From: Cristatella mucedo
Lineage: Eukaryota > Bryozoa > Phylactolaemata > Cristatellidae
Direction of reading: 5' to 3'
DNA: 64,000 bases
NCBI GenBank assembly: GCA_009760855.2
Contig: WPIO01000007.1
Coordinates: 9,477,501 to 9,541,500, forward strand
In this document: positions 1-33,112 of the stretch, in pieces
How the letters are laid out: each line of letters opens with the position of its first letter
Numbering within the stretch: position 1 is the first letter of the stretch
Made by a program: the position numbers and the translations under genes
The notes under the pieces: model-generated
Databases searched by the model: none
What the model was told of the DNA's origin: nothing
What the model saw: the letters and a program-made list of their open reading frames with translations, nothing else

Positions 1-18913
<18,913 letters not shown>

Positions 18914-19600
18914 TGCTCGGCGAGTCCCCGGGCTCGACTCCGAGCTGCTGCGGCGGAGGTTCGCCCGCACGACAGCCCACTCGGGGGGCGGTGACCGATA
19001 CCACCGCTCCGCCCCGCTCCTTAAAGGCGTTGCTGTCGTCAGATGCGGCGCTACGCAGCTCTCTTGCGCCTGAGGCTCTGGCGCGAGCCTCCGATGCCTT
19101 GCACTGCGCCTCCAATCGCCGACGGTACTGGCCGTACACGCCCGCCCAGATTCCGATAGCTGACCAACAGCGTGTGGGGGCTGCGGGAGCGGGGCGGAGA
19201 GCCTGCTGCCTTCCGACCAGGTCCTGAGAGCAACCGTCTCGGCAAAGTCTAGGTAGAGGCAGCGCCGGCCGAGCTCGCTGCGGCGCCGGTCGCCCGCAGG
19301 GCGGGCGGCGATTTCAATGGCCCCGCCCCTGCCTGTGCTTCGCCCCCCGTCGGGGGTACTTTACTGGCCATTACCGCCGTTATCTCCCCCGCTGCGTAGC
19401 CTTAGTGCCCGCAGATGCGGTCCGTGCGGCAGCCGGCCCGTCCGACAGTCCGCGGCGTACGCTGCAATGGTGTACGTAACGGTGTACGCATGCAACAGTG
19501 TACGCATCGATAGCCGCTAGCAGATGACCTTGCAGCTGCAGCCGCACGACGCGCGGAGTTGGCCCCGAGCGAAGGACCGTCCGCGGCCAAGACGCCGATA
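18914..19600 (-). promoter_or_regulatory. GC- and CpG-rich upstream region of the Neto-like gene (presumed 5' UTR/promoter)
   Basis: CpG-dense sequence extends from the signal-peptide ATG to about 19600 and then changes abruptly to AT-rich DNA. No TATA box is obvious. Frames are open in several phases, which is typical of CpG-rich DNA. Inference only. Confidence 0.35.
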
Positions 19601-20220
19601 ATAAGAAGAATAATATGTATATTAATTGTAAAACATTTGCACGGTACGCTAAAACTATACCTGTTTTAGGAAACGCCAGCTGGAAAGGAAACTTATCAAT
19701 AGGTTAGTGCACAACGCGTGTGCACGTAATAAGTACGCAATGTACAACTCACACAGTCCGAGCCAAAGCAGTGAGAAACGGATATATTTCATTATATTTA
19801 GCTTCTTCGCAAATGTCAAGTCAGTGGTGTCGCGACTTCAGTCAGTAGTGAGTTCTTGGGAGCTTTGGGAGCGTATGAACTAAAAGTACGGTCTCCACAG
19901 GATTTCAGCTTATTAGAGGCACAGCTAAACGATTCGGTTCAGATGAGAGGTTGGCACGTCGCCAGCCTGATTAGAGCATTGCAAATTAATAGGCTGAGCA
20001 AGATGATAAAGGAACCTACAAATTAGCGTCAGATCCTTCAAGTCAATAAGTGCTTTGGGGGGGCTAGTGCAGTTCATTTCCCGGTCCTTACTCTGAATGG
20101 AAATCTGTTGATGATCGGGCCTTCAGTTCGTAAGCACCGAAAGTCGGAAGCTTCCAGCTTCTTTCACAGCCTGGATTGACTTCGCATCCTTTAAGCATCA
20201 TCTCGACGTATCTCCTTCAC
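19601..20220 (-). mobile_element. Old LINE fragment and AT-rich flank
   Basis: From about 19840 to 20050 the sequence GAGCGTATGAACTAAAAGTA and CGGTCTCCACAGGATTT matches the minus-strand LINE segment seen at 7650-7700 and 33465-33500. Decayed; the 3' tail is missing. Confidence 0.4.
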
Positions 20221-20222
20221 GC

Positions 20223-20372
20223 AGCTCTATCTATCTCTATCTCTATCATCTATCTCTATCTCTATCATCTATCTCTATCATCTATCTCTATCATCTATCT
20301 CTATCTCTATCTCTATCTCCATCTCTATCTCTATCTCTATCTCTATCTCTATCTCTATCTATCTATCTCTCT
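20223..20372 (+). repeat. CTAT/CTCTAT microsatellite
   Basis: Interspersed TCTATC and CTCTAT units with ATCATC interruptions. Confidence 0.9.
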
Positions 20373-20639
20373 CGCATTTTTGTCTAAGCATGATACTTGT
20401 GTGCTTCTGCATGCTTGTCTAAGCACGATCCTTTGCATGTCATTAACGCTTGATGGTTGCTGCTCTTGTAGGAAGATTTAACGAGCCTTGTTAGAGATGT
20501 GGTCTCTTAGGGTTCTCCACAAACGACTTATAATTATTAACGTCACAGTTGCAATGTTCACCGCATATATGAGTAGCTGCAGATTTTTGTATCAACTGTA
20601 ATTATCTTATGGTATAGGCAAGAAAAGCTGAAAGTTACA

Positions 20640-21060
20640 AAAGTTCAGACTGGATGTCACAGATGAATGGACCGATGCGGAATTTGGCTTCGGTATCGTT
20701 ATAAATCAAGCCGTTATTTCGCTAATGTTCCTTAGCTAAAAGTGCGAAAACTTGACTTTAGAGCTGATGCGGTCACTTAGTGAAAGGTCATGTTGGAGCA
20801 CGCCCAGAATCCGTGCTGGGGCGAAAGGAGATTTTCTGGTCGAAGATGAGGCCAGAAGACTTCTGTGAGTGACACTAAGTCAGTGTAGCTAATTTTATCG
20901 TCACTCAATTTGAGCAGGTTTGTGGCTATCCAAGCACAAATTCCAAGATTACACGGTATTTGAGTAGTTGAGAGAGCTTGAGCTGATGGGAGACAGAGTA
21001 GGATTGAAGCCTAGGCCAAGCTGCCCAAGTCGTTTGCCAGTCTGCTTCAAACATAAAGAA
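20640..21060 (-). mobile_element. Old LINE reverse-transcriptase fragment
   Basis: TTTAGAGCTGATGCGGTCACTTAGTG and the following TTGGAGCACGCCCAGAATCC resemble 33885-33945 of the better preserved copy. Same family and orientation, many substitutions. Confidence 0.4.
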
Positions 21061-21239
21061 GCGCGAAGGATATCCCGCTGAAACGACAATAGCTGCGAAG
21101 TGAGGCAGCACGATGAAGTGGAGCAGCTCGAGCGAAGGTTTCTTTCTTGAGGTTTTCTGTTGACATAGTAGACGGTCATGGTCACGTAAGTGGTCTTTTG
21201 ATATAATTTTTTTTTATTCAGTTGATTCAATGTGTTCGT

Positions 21240-22700
21240 CTGTGAACTTGCAATACGGCGGTTTGCTAGTATTTCGAGACAACCTTTGTGCAGCTACGCG
21301 CTTTTAAAATACTTCCAGAACCCGAGCATACGGTTACAACTAATCGAAAAATCAGCAGTGCATTCTAGCACTGTCTATCTTTGAGGTGCGGTTTTGCCGC
21401 TAGCGCCTCTTGTTTAGCCAGTATTGCGATTCGCCAATATGGTCGTCTAGCTTAAATTTCGCCGACAAATCAGGCGCCGCCCATCAGCCGACGGCCACTA
21501 TCGTCAGCCAATAATCGGATTGTGGGTTTGGCGACACCGTTGCTCGCCTGCACTACATTTCCAGGTTCTTCATGTCGTATACCTTACCTGGAGCTTTGCG
21601 TTTAAGGCCTGATAGGCCATCGAAGTAACGCATGAGCATTAGCATGTCAATGTGTCAGTGTAGTCGATAGTACGTCAATGTAGTGCGATATTGCTGGCGG
21701 AACGCATTTTACAAAGTCATGATGCTATGCGAATGTTGCACTGGGGTATTTGCTCGTATGCTGCCTTGCTATATGGAAAACACCACAAAGTTGACAAGCG
21801 GTGGTGTACTCGATTGCAAATAAAAATTGGCGGCGCACTCCAGCGGGAGAGATGCGTGTACAACGAGGCAGGGGGGACAGACATTTCGTTCGTATGGTAC
21901 ACAAGACGTCTGAAGAAGTAAATGCTACGATCAAGGACAAGTAGTCAGCAGCCTTCTCAGCAAAGGAATGCGTAAGATGGATGCATTTTTCTCAGAGTTA
22001 CCGGAGAGAAGCTGGACCTGCTGTGACATCACGGCTAGCAAGGAGCAGCCAAGCAATGCTGGCCGCGAAAGACGTGTGACAATTTGAGATCGTGTCCATT
22101 TGTACTGCTGGAGGCGGCTCCTTCAACCAAGAATGGCTGGCGCAATCGATTGCACAATCGCTGAGCTACAAATTAAGGAATAAATGAACCGTTCTCGTAA
22201 ATATCAATCTTAACCCAGCTGTCCGTCAGAGTGCTGTTGCTCAACGGAGTAAAATGGAGCAAACGGGCAGAAATAAAAGACCGGCTAAAAACTTCACAAG
22301 AAACGAACGCAACCCTTACTACTCCTATGAGCGGGCATGGCTTCAAATAGGTGAGACCTATCAGGTAGCCTCGGTGAGCCTTGCCTAATAGGTTTAGCGA
22401 GTCGATTTATCTCGGCTTTTATTCGCTCTTTGCTCTTTGGGAGTGAGCACGTCAAACCGGTCCAAACACTGGCTCGCACCGGTGCTTGGACGTGCGTGGT
22501 AGTTGGTAACAGGCCAACGCCGGCCACCTAGCACACAGGTAGCTGGCGCGACCGGGGAATTTTTCTGCGACACTACTTGCAAGCATTGTCACGTCGGGAG
22601 TAATCGTCGCCTCGAGGCGCGGTCAAAGTACAAGGACTGCAAGCCGCCATCAGCAAAATAGACAAATCGTCCTCCAAAGGAATTTAAGTTGTCCAATCTA
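21240..22700. other. Unannotated sequence
   Basis: No gene, RNA or repeat recognised. Confidence 0.3.
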
Positions 22701-22704
22701 ATAA

Positions 22705-22796
22705 GCACCAGAATCCCTTCGCAGCAAATGTAAAGCGCCTAGAAAGAGATTGAGTTCTATGAGGGCGCTTTATCAAGTGCGTTATTATTATTATTA
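22705..22796 (+). mobile_element. LINE 3' tail remnant
   Basis: AAATGTAAAGCGCCTAGAAA, GAGATTGAGTTCT, GGGCGCTTTATCAAGTGC and TTATTA repeats. Only the terminal tail of the LINE family is present, an extreme 5' truncation. Confidence 0.7.
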
Positions 22797-22826
22797 ACAT
22801 TGACACCTAAATAGTGACAAACAAGC

Positions 22827-24264
<1,438 letters not shown>

Positions 24265-25271
24265 CTAAGTGCTAAACCCTAAACCAGTCAGTGACCCCAA
24301 GAGCATGGTCTGGCAGATGAGACACTGGCGTAGTTTAAATCGTACTTGTCCGATCGTGTTCAATCCGCATTGTGTGTGGGTCAGGTATCATCGATTAAAC
24401 CAGTCACCTGTGGAGTCCCTCAAGGGTCCGTCCTCGGTTCCTTGCTGTTATCCAACTATACTCAACCTTTGGGAAAAGTGATTCAGGTCCATGGAATATG
24501 ATATCACTTTTATGTTGACGATACTCAGCTGTATTTGTCATCTAAACCATCGGAATATGCTTCAGTGACTGATAAACTGAATGCTTGCCTTGCTGACATT
24601 TGATCATGGAAGTGGTCAAATTTCCTTAAACTAAACGACGATAAAACGGAATGTCTGCTCATAAGAAACCACAAGCGTGTGGCTGGACTGGAAAGCTTGG
24701 CTCTTCAAATAAGTAATGCTGTTGTGCGACTATCTCCATGTACTCGGAATTTAGATATCGTCTTCAACAGCTGCCTAAATTTTGAAAGTTTCATTCAGAA
24801 GACTGCTTCCACAGCTAGCCATCACGTCGGATCCCTATCTTAGGTTAGTAACTTGCCTTCCACGGTGGCTTGCAAAGAACTTAACTAGCTCCTTAGTTCT
24901 GTCTCAGCTAGATTATTGTAATTCCTCTTTGGCTGGGCTACCGAAAAAAGCCACTAGGCCACTGCAGCTAGTGATGAACATGGCTGCAAGGCTAGTTTAA
25001 AAATCCCAGAATGTTGAAAATTGGTCTCCTTTGCTAAAAGAGCTAGAATGGATGCCGGTTGATCAACGGATACAGAGCAAAGTTCTTATGGCCCTTATGG
25101 CCCACTAAGGCTGGCCCCTTCATACCTTGCTGAACTGCTGAACCAGTTTCAGCTTCTTCGTGCCCTCAGGTCCTGTATGGAAAATAAATTAGCTGCTCCA
25201 TACCTACGCTTAAAGACCGTTGCAGGTCCTTGACTGTGGAACTCAGTTCCACGATTCGTATGCAACGAAAT
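24265..25271 (+). mobile_element. CR1/L2-like LINE reverse transcriptase, decayed
   Basis: With several stops and frameshifts the plus strand reads VPQGSVLG, FYVDDTQLYLSSKPSEY (the RT catalytic YVDD box, variant of YADD), NFLKLNDDKTECLLIRNH, and near the end LRLAPSYLAELL. These landmarks occur in the canonical order of a non-LTR retrotransposon RT palm and thumb. It ends directly in a CT microsatellite. Confidence 0.8.
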
Positions 25272-25437
<166 letters not shown>

Positions 25438-25529
25438 TCACTCTTGCTGCCGACTGCAGCACATCCAGGCCTTCCTGAGCTGCTACATCATGCCACTCAC
25501 TTCCTCAACTGCGCTCTAGAATCAGCTAT

Positions 25530-25680
25530 TATAATAATAATAATAATAATACAATTGTGTAACGCCCTCAGAGAACGTAATTACTGTCAAGGCATTTTAC
25601 ATTTGCTGCAAAGAAAGCAGCATAGTCGACTGGTTAGTGGTAGCATGCTCAATGACAACAACCATAACATGGTTAGAGGG
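25530..25680 (-). mobile_element. LINE 3' tail fragment
   Basis: TAA repeats, then a CGCCCTCAGAGAAC block and TTTACATTTGCTGCAAAG, the usual inverse tail of the family, followed by about 100 bp of UTR-like sequence. Confidence 0.6.
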
Positions 25681-25924
25681 GACCAGCTATGCGTCTCCCT
25701 TTCTCTTTGTTGTGTGAGATGAAGTCTGTTGGCTACCGTGTGCTCACCAAAAGTCGCTTAGGCTTTGAGTGCACCATAGAACTTCTCCATTTAACATTCT
25801 CACTTATTTCTTAAGAAATTACAGGTGGAAATACATTACATTACACATAAGCTCCCAGTCAAGCCTGCCTAACCTTGTAGCTACGTAACATAGCAAAACT
25901 TCAGGTTTTCTTAGACAGGGAAGC

Positions 25925-26140
25925 CACATCTAACTTTGTCCATGCATTTGAGGAATTCCGTCTCGAATTCTGCAACACTACTCACAGGTCTGACAGGTCT
26001 GTCATCCTGTGTAATAAGGCACTTGCATTTGGTGACAAAGTCAGCAGCTAAACCTGTCTGTCGTGAACGTCACAGTTACCACAGTACACCACTTCTCATA
26101 GGTAGCTTTGAATTTAGCATCCAGCTGAAAACGTGAGCCA
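25925..26140 (+). mobile_element. Old LINE fragment
   Basis: GTCCATGCATTTGAGG, the AACACTACTCACAGGTCTGA segment and CTGTCGTGAACGTCACAGTT align in order with 42530-42690. No intact frame. Confidence 0.5.
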
Positions 26141-26639
26141 CGCCTTTCATCTAGCCTGTGCAGGCCTATACTATTCGGAGGTATACCAAGTGCTGCCAGT
26201 TTTTGGGGGGTTTTCTGGGTCTTCTAGCTTGAGTCTTCCTTAATCCGCTTGATTTTTTCAGGAAACCGCACGCATTCCCTTGTGCTAGTCTCGGAAATTG
26301 TGGAGAGTGCCCGATTTGTCGTAGGGAGTGAAGAAATGAAAGATGTAACCAAAAATATCTGTATACACCTGTATATGCCTGCAGTCGAACCTCTCTGTAG
26401 GCATACCATCCGTTGGAGGATTTTTTTCTATGCTCGCATGGTGGTTATGCTTACAGGGAGATTCGACTGTAATAGTGTCTATGACTCCTGCCACCCCACC
26501 CTCTACTTACAGGGATAGCAAATGTACTGATAAGTGCAAATGCTGCACAAATACTGAGCAAAAAAGTGCTGCCAATTTTGGGCACAGGATTCTTAAGCAG
26601 TCATGCGCAGAGATAGTTTTGCCGTTCAGCATGATTCAG

Positions 26640-27165
26640 TTAGAATAGGGGAAGCTGCAGCCGGATCCCTTGCAGCTGACCTGAAATGACACTCAAATTT
26701 AAAGTCGTTATGCATAATTACAGCCATTACAGCCGTTTTTTTCTGCATTCTAAAAATATTTTTTATTCTAGAATAACTATATTGAACAAACGCAGATAGT
26801 GCGCCGTCCTCCCCCGCGGGCTGTGCGTCACCGTGCTGAACGACAGCACGGTTGCTTCCCTCCGCGGAGAACTGGGCCCACACCTTGGCGCTGCCACACA
26901 CCGCGTCGGTTACACATAGTTTTCGGATGAGCTTCCTGTACGCAACAAGGACACTAAGGCACCACTAATACCCGCGTACCAAGACCCGAGTGCTCCTACG
27001 ACGAATGGTAGAACAGGCGCTGACGCCCGACCCTGGGACCGGGAGTCCCGTGCTATGCCTGCGTATTTTGTGATCTTCCGACCCGCGGATTTTGTCATGG
27101 CATCCTCGACGTTGTCTAGCGGGACCACTGCGCCAATCGTGGACGTCGACAGTTGTCCAAACCCT
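26640..27165 (-). mobile_element. Retroelement C-terminal remnant of another family
   Basis: The minus frame contains LPFVVGALGSWYAGISGALVS, then an LLRTGSSSENYV stretch and further Cys/Gln-rich residues. The (L/I)P(F/L)VVGALG(S/T)W motif is common near the C-terminus of a group of LINE-like reverse-transcriptase ORFs. Assignment is from memory of that motif only. Confidence 0.4.
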
Positions 27166-27177
27166 AAACCGCAATGG

Positions 27178-27765
27178 TAAAAATCTCCGGTTCTGACTAG
27201 CCTTCGTTTTCGCTGAGAAGTGCAGTGATTCTAGAGTTCACTAAAAAGTGTTTCCTAAAGCAAGCCCGTGTAAGTTTACACGTATCGTAATAATGCAAGC
27301 GCAGACACACGCAGACCACCTGACAGCCTGACAACGAACGCTAATAGCCCACATCGAGCATCTTTATCGGAATAAGATAATTAGTCTAATTATGTGAAAA
27401 TGATTTTAGAAACACCAATGGGAGGGGCCCTACTGCATGACTGCCAGAAAGGCGACGTTCCACCAATTTCAGAAGCACGCGCGGGCTGGTCACCATGCTC
27501 GGCAAAACAAGTTGATTTTTCGCAGAAATGTATGGTTTCGACGTAGAAATAACTACCGATTAATGCTATGTGCTATACGAAACTCAAATTTGTAAGAAAG
27601 TTTAGATGTGCTGATTTTTGCCAACTGAAACCACACGTAAACGCTTCCGCCCGACATTCGCCTTATTCCGAGTTGCTCGTTCGTCGGGGCTGGCCGCCAG
27701 CGCCGGTTTGGATCGAAAATAGCGCGCTAGCCGTCGCATGGCCGTGCTATCCTCGTAAACGGGCC
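27178..27765 (+). repeat. Left arm of a long inverted repeat
   Basis: This segment matches the reverse complement of 32115-32700 over its whole length by eye. Shared blocks include CCGGTTCTG, GACAACGAACGCTAATA, CCCACATCGAGCATCTTTAT, AAACACCAATGGGA, CTGCCAGAAAGGCGACG, GCAGAAATG and AACTGAAACC. Within it the frame FCQLKPHVN...PAPVWIE is open. It may be the terminal inverted repeat of a foldback-type transposon, or one of two inverted copies of a dispersed repeat. Confidence 0.75.
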
Positions 27766-28149
27766 GTGGTTTGATTTGATAGTTCGATTTGCGTGTAAAC
27801 AGTGGACTGTGGGTGCAGTTCAATGTATAATTATATGTATATTGACATGCAATAGCTTTCATCATTTTAAACATCTGTATCGTTGCTTTAAGTGGTTAGC
27901 AGCTCCCCTGGGCTGCAAGGTACCAACTCTGACCCACTTTGTGTGTGCTTTTCATGCCTTTGTCATTTATGACTTACGAAGTCTTCTCCGTCAGCGAACC
28001 ATGCGTGTGTTCATGTGCTTTGTGCGGTAATGTGTGCGAGCGTGCGTTAGCATGTGCACGTTTATGCGAGTTCGTATGTTTGTTTGCGGAAGTAATTTTT
28101 ATTTTTGATGTTTGTGTAGGCGGGCAAAAAGACGTTCAAACTTTTACAA

Positions 28150-29045
28150 GGAGCTGTGCAGCTAGTCATGGCCTGTCGCGATCGCACCTATTGCTACACA
28201 ACTTCTCGCCGAGCATCACTGGTTTTCTTTCTAGAAGCGAGTCAACTTAAAAGTGCTTTCACTTACTTTCAGGTCCCTTCGTTCTCTTGCTCCGGCAGCA
28301 ACCTATATAACTCTTGCAACCTATCCAAACTACTTCCCAGCCAGCCTAGGCATCTTAACAACAATTCATGTGACTCGAGTTGTTCAGCCATTCCTCGAAC
28401 CAACCTCAAATCCTTTATAGACCATAACTTTAGTTTGTATACTGCAACTCGTTCCCTACTCACTACGCAATGCCCGGACGTGGCATTTAAAGGGAGCTAA
28501 AAACCGCTTACCCTTAGCATTTGCGGGATACCTGTGAATTGTCTGTAGCGTTTCTGTGAGCTGACAGTGTGCATGTTATCACTAACCAATTGGCATGCTT
28601 CCTATCAGTAGAAAGAGATTGACTTTTCTTAGGGCACTATGCAAAATTCTTGTTATTATCTTCCTTATTCACATTATAATGTTATTTTGTCTCAGTTTGT
28701 TGCAAGAATGTGAGGCTGTGGGTGTCACTGGGGTCACTATGTCGACTTGTGAGCCACGGTGTATAGTTTGTCATTGTGGAAACCGCAGGGCTATTTGATG
28801 GCTCATCTGTATATATGGTTGTCTTCAAAAGATAGCTTGAAAACCCTTTTGTGCTACCACAATTATAACATAATGAAGTACGTAATGATAGTATCAAGTA
28901 TATGACGTTGCTTAATTATTGAAGGAAGTTGCTGTGAATGTCTTAACAGCACTAATAATTTCGTAATGATTTCTATACAGCATCTGTAAAGTGCCTGGAA
29001 AGAGATCGTTCTGAGGGCACAAATGTAATATTATTATTATTACTA
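28150..29045 (+). mobile_element. CR1/L2-like LINE, 3' portion
   Basis: [20 protein letters not shown] is the family's C-terminal landmark. Further on come a CATGTTATCACTAACCA UTR motif and the tail TGTAAAGTGCCTGGAAAGAG with TTATTATTATTA. Decayed, with stops and deletions, and possibly two overlapping tails (about 28600 and 28990). Confidence 0.55.
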
Positions 29046-30179
29046 ATGGTACATATGGTGTATTTTTGCATGGTTATGTAAGCAGGATAATTATCATATA
29101 ATCAACTTGTGGTTATTGTTTCTCTTTCAGCTACCTGTGAAGTCGTAGCTTTCTTTACTCATTATTAACCATCAGACATCTCAGTGGTTGCTGGGTTACT
29201 TAGCATCTCCAAAGATTTCTGACTGTCCTATTACATATCATTAGTTGTGCATGCAAGCTTATGTTCAACCATTTGCCGCCTCGTAAGCAATCTGCTATTA
29301 AATCGAAACCACAGTAATGTCTGTCCGAAGCAACTCAATTGACGTTTAATCTTTCTCTCGTATCATGCAGCAATCTGCTATGCCGGAAAACGTAAATGCC
29401 AGAAATAAAGGGCTATTGTATCTTGCCACTTGATTTACACGTCGGTTGCTGGAGCGAAAAGTGACCCTTCGGTATTTTTATTTCCCAACCCAAGTGCATT
29501 TGACTCGTGCATAAAGGCAAGAGCTGGTTCTTCAGGAGCCAGCGATACACATAACCAGCCATTTAGACATGAAATCCTGTCAAGGTGATAAAGTGCTACG
29601 GCCCATATTACAGGTTCAATAAATTATATTGTGAACAGATATGTGTCGAAAAGAAGCCATATGAGAACCTTATGCACTACTCAGTGCTGCGCTTCAGTGC
29701 ATCAGTACAAACTTCTGTCTCAATTTAAAGCGTTTTAAAGTGGATACCAACGGCAGGTAGTTCTTGAGCTTCACGAAAGTATCCATCACAGCTCTTACGC
29801 ATAGCCAGACTTGTGCAATTTACCAGTTGTCATGGTCGACACGTGTCATAGAAGTGTCATGACCGAACATGGCAGAAGTTTTGTCACTTTCAGGTACGAA
29901 AGGCCTGCTAACAACACTTGACTAACACAAAGCACAATCAATGCTGGTACAAAAGCACACGCCGAGCATGTGAATGCATGCTGCTTTAACTTTACTTCTT
30001 GCATAGTCTCGAACCCAGTTCTGGCCTACATGCATGCAAGCTTAATACCGGACGTCTTAAACTTGGACCACTCCTGACGGACCACTCCTGACGGTGTGCT
30101 CAACACAGTCGTTGGCACAGCGGATTTTTTCGAGAGGGGGATACTTTTGCACAACAAAAGATTCTAGCTTCGCCGTGTT
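29046..30179. other. Unannotated sequence
   Basis: No gene, RNA or repeat recognised. Confidence 0.3.
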
Positions 30180-30600
30180 CTGAATTAATGTACTCAGACA
30201 CACACATGCACGCTCACAGACATATATGCATGTAAACAGGCACACATACACATATGCACGAGAACAAGATATACACACACACACACACACACGCGTGCAC
30301 ACACGCACAGACACACACCAACACCAACGGAGTATAACCATCACACAGCTGCAGCTGAACAAAAAAGACCCACCAGATTGATGCTAGTTCACATTCACCC
30401 ACATAACTCACAGGCATATGTGAAAGTGCACGCAAACCTTCACATATAAGCACACACACAACATAAGTGTACACCAGAAACATTCAGATACAAAAGCATG
30501 TGAACGAACACAGAGCCAACACCACATACATTCACACAGTGCGTAAACATGAACACACACATAAACACATGCATATTATGACAAACAAAATAGAACGCAC
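30180..30600 (+). repeat. CA-rich low-complexity region
   Basis: Irregular ACAC, ACAT and CACA units without a fixed period. Minus frames are Cys/Val-rich artefacts. Confidence 0.75.
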
Positions 30601-32114
30601 CTACAAGCACAATAGCAGGAAAACGAATCCACATGGTCATGCACAATACAGGATTTAGCAGTTATGAAAAAAATTACAATGGCTATCCTGTTGATTCTTG
30701 TAAAGGTATGTTAACTTTTGGGTGGATCCTATAGCCTAACTTTATGTTAGCTATATAACCAAACCGAGCAAGACCTTTGCATGCTTTGAATTAGTACAGC
30801 TATTATCCAGCTTGTTCAGCGATACCACACCAATACTGGCCTGGCAAAGAAGGCACCGCACATCGATCAGATAAGTTGGCTCAGCATAACCTTACTGGTC
30901 GCTGAGTAATTGCCTGTACATGGCAAGCTAAACTGCCGATACTAGAAACATTAGCTCGTTTTGCATATGATCATATATAGTGTGATATAAACCAACGTCT
31001 TCAGCACACGGAAAAAAGTATTCCAGGTGCACCACATGTTTGCTGATTTTTGCCTTTAGCTGTTAGGTTAGGTGCACGAGATCACCGAAGACCATGTATT
31101 AAACTATACAAAAAATTGTGAGCAGCGTAGCATCAGGCAGAAAAAATGAGCTCGTTGAGTCCCTGCGTGCTATGTGCCCGCCCCCTACCAGCAGCTCATG
31201 CACTCGTGGGAGAGACCTGGCTAAGACGCACATGTCTGGCAAGCTAGACGTGTCATTCACGAACACCCAAAAGGATAACATACTGAATTGCTCTAGAGGC
31301 CAACTTGGCATACACTGCACCAGAGGCTTGAGTGCAGCATACACAACAATTAACGAACGACTGTGCCGCTCACGTTTGACAAGTCTGCTCACAACTGCAC
31401 ACAAGCAGACACAATAGGAAAAGCATAAACTTTAAAAAAAAACGTGCACGTACCTAAGAGTTCACGGCTTGTGTATGCTCGTGGTTTTGTATGTGCATGG
31501 TTATGTTTATGCAGATGTGTCCAAGTATGCACAAGCACACACCAGCACACGAATGTGCGAACAACAGATGAGCTACCAACATCTTCAGTGACAGTTACAT
31601 GGGATGTAGCCTGGGATAAATGAAATGAGATATATAGCCTGAAATTCGTTGGCACTTCGCTGTTCTCAAGGATTATCTCGGATGGAAGAAACGATTCCAA
31701 AATTTACAATGGTAACAGTAGCTATAGCTGTGTGGACTGCACTGCACCATAGCCCATCCACCGATACCGGCATTCCAACATCAAGTATCGAATTAAGTTA
31801 AGCAACAAAATCTAACGCCTTGTCACATTGCTAATTTTGTGCACGTTGACTGATGGTGGCGGTTGGTAATTCTCAACAGTCAGATAAATGGGCTGAGAGC
31901 TGCGAGCAACCCCTCGCAAAACAATAGAGGGAGCTTCAGCACTGTGGGGAAAAAATGGTCCTAATGATGCCGCCTGGGCAAGAACGCAAAGCCCAAACCG
32001 AAGAATAAAAGAGCAATGCATAACCAACTAAGCTAACTGCTAAACCGATCGGACTACTGCGGCTCTTCAGAGTAAAACGAGGCTGAACAAACTAATCTTT
32101 TAAAATGCTGCTCC

Positions 32115-32700
32115 ATACGAATCTTATTAGTATTCTGACGAGTAAAACAAAGCCATGCAACGGCTAGCGAGCTCATTTCTATCCATACCGGCGCTGGCTG
32201 CCACCCCGGGAAGACTGAAGCCCTGAATAAGGCGAAGGTCGGGCGGAAGGGTTTACATGCGGTTTCAGTTGACAAAAATAAGCACATCTCAACTTTCTCC
32301 AGAATTTGAGTTTCCCATAGCACATAATACTAATCATTAGTCATTTATTCTACGTGCATTTCTGCGTAACATCAACATGTTTTGCGGTCATGGCGACCGT
32401 CCCGCGCGCTGCTGAAATCAGTGGTGCGTCGCCTTTCTGGCAGTTAAGTCTTGCAATAGGGCTCTTCCCATTGGTGTTTCTAAATATATTTTCAGATAAT
32501 TAAAATAATTATCGTATTCCAATAAAGATGCTCGATGTGGGATATTAGCGTTCGTTGTCAGGCGGTCTGCGTGCTCCAGCTCGAGTAATTACGATACATG
32601 TAAACTTATACGATCTAGCTTTCAGAAGCACTTTTTATTTAATAAACTCTAGAATCATTGCACTGCGTTGACGAAAGCTAGCCAGAACCGGATTTTTTAA
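32115..32700 (-). repeat. Right arm of a long inverted repeat
   Basis: Inverted counterpart of 27178-27765. Differences are substitutions and short indels, so the arms have diverged and are not a recent palindrome. The outer end is GAACCGGATTTTTTAA, matching TAAAAATCTCCGGTTC at the left. No target duplication is evident. Confidence 0.75.
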
Positions 32701-33112
32701 CTTCCGGATTTTGGCCGGCGCAACCCGTCCCTTGGGATAAATTACCGTTTACTGCGTCGGTCAGCGCAGCATCCACCATTCATTTCCCGTTCAGCTCGCT
32801 AGCAGTGCACAACTTTGATAGTCTGAAAAACAATTAATCAATGGGTAGATATTTATTAATTAACTGGCAAAACAGAAACTATCGCTCGCCAGCAAAGCTC
32901 ACGGAGATAGGATATATACCCTTACAGCGATGCGTCAGCGAGCCACCCCCTATCCCCCCCACCCGCTGGCAATGTAAACGCTTACCAAGACTCAATGTCG
33001 GTTGACGAAAGTGTTTGAATGGTAAACTACCATAATTATATTGTTAAAATTGCTCTGAACATGCAGTTACTACCTCGGGTTCGACCTGGCGCGCATAGCT
33101 TCTGATCGTGAA
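32701..33112. other. Unannotated spacer
   Basis: Between the right inverted-repeat arm and a LINE. No feature seen. Confidence 0.3.

Larger units (their letters stand above)
27766..32114. mobile_element. Interior between inverted-repeat arms
   Basis: About 4.35 kb enclosed by the arms. It contains a LINE fragment (28150-29045), CA-rich low-complexity DNA (30180-30600) and no intact transposase frame that I can recognise. If the arms are transposon ends, this would be a non-autonomous or decayed element. Confidence 0.35.

Noticed and set aside
24270-24290. Telomere-like CTAAACCCTAAACC
   Set aside because: Only about two units inside otherwise ordinary sequence.
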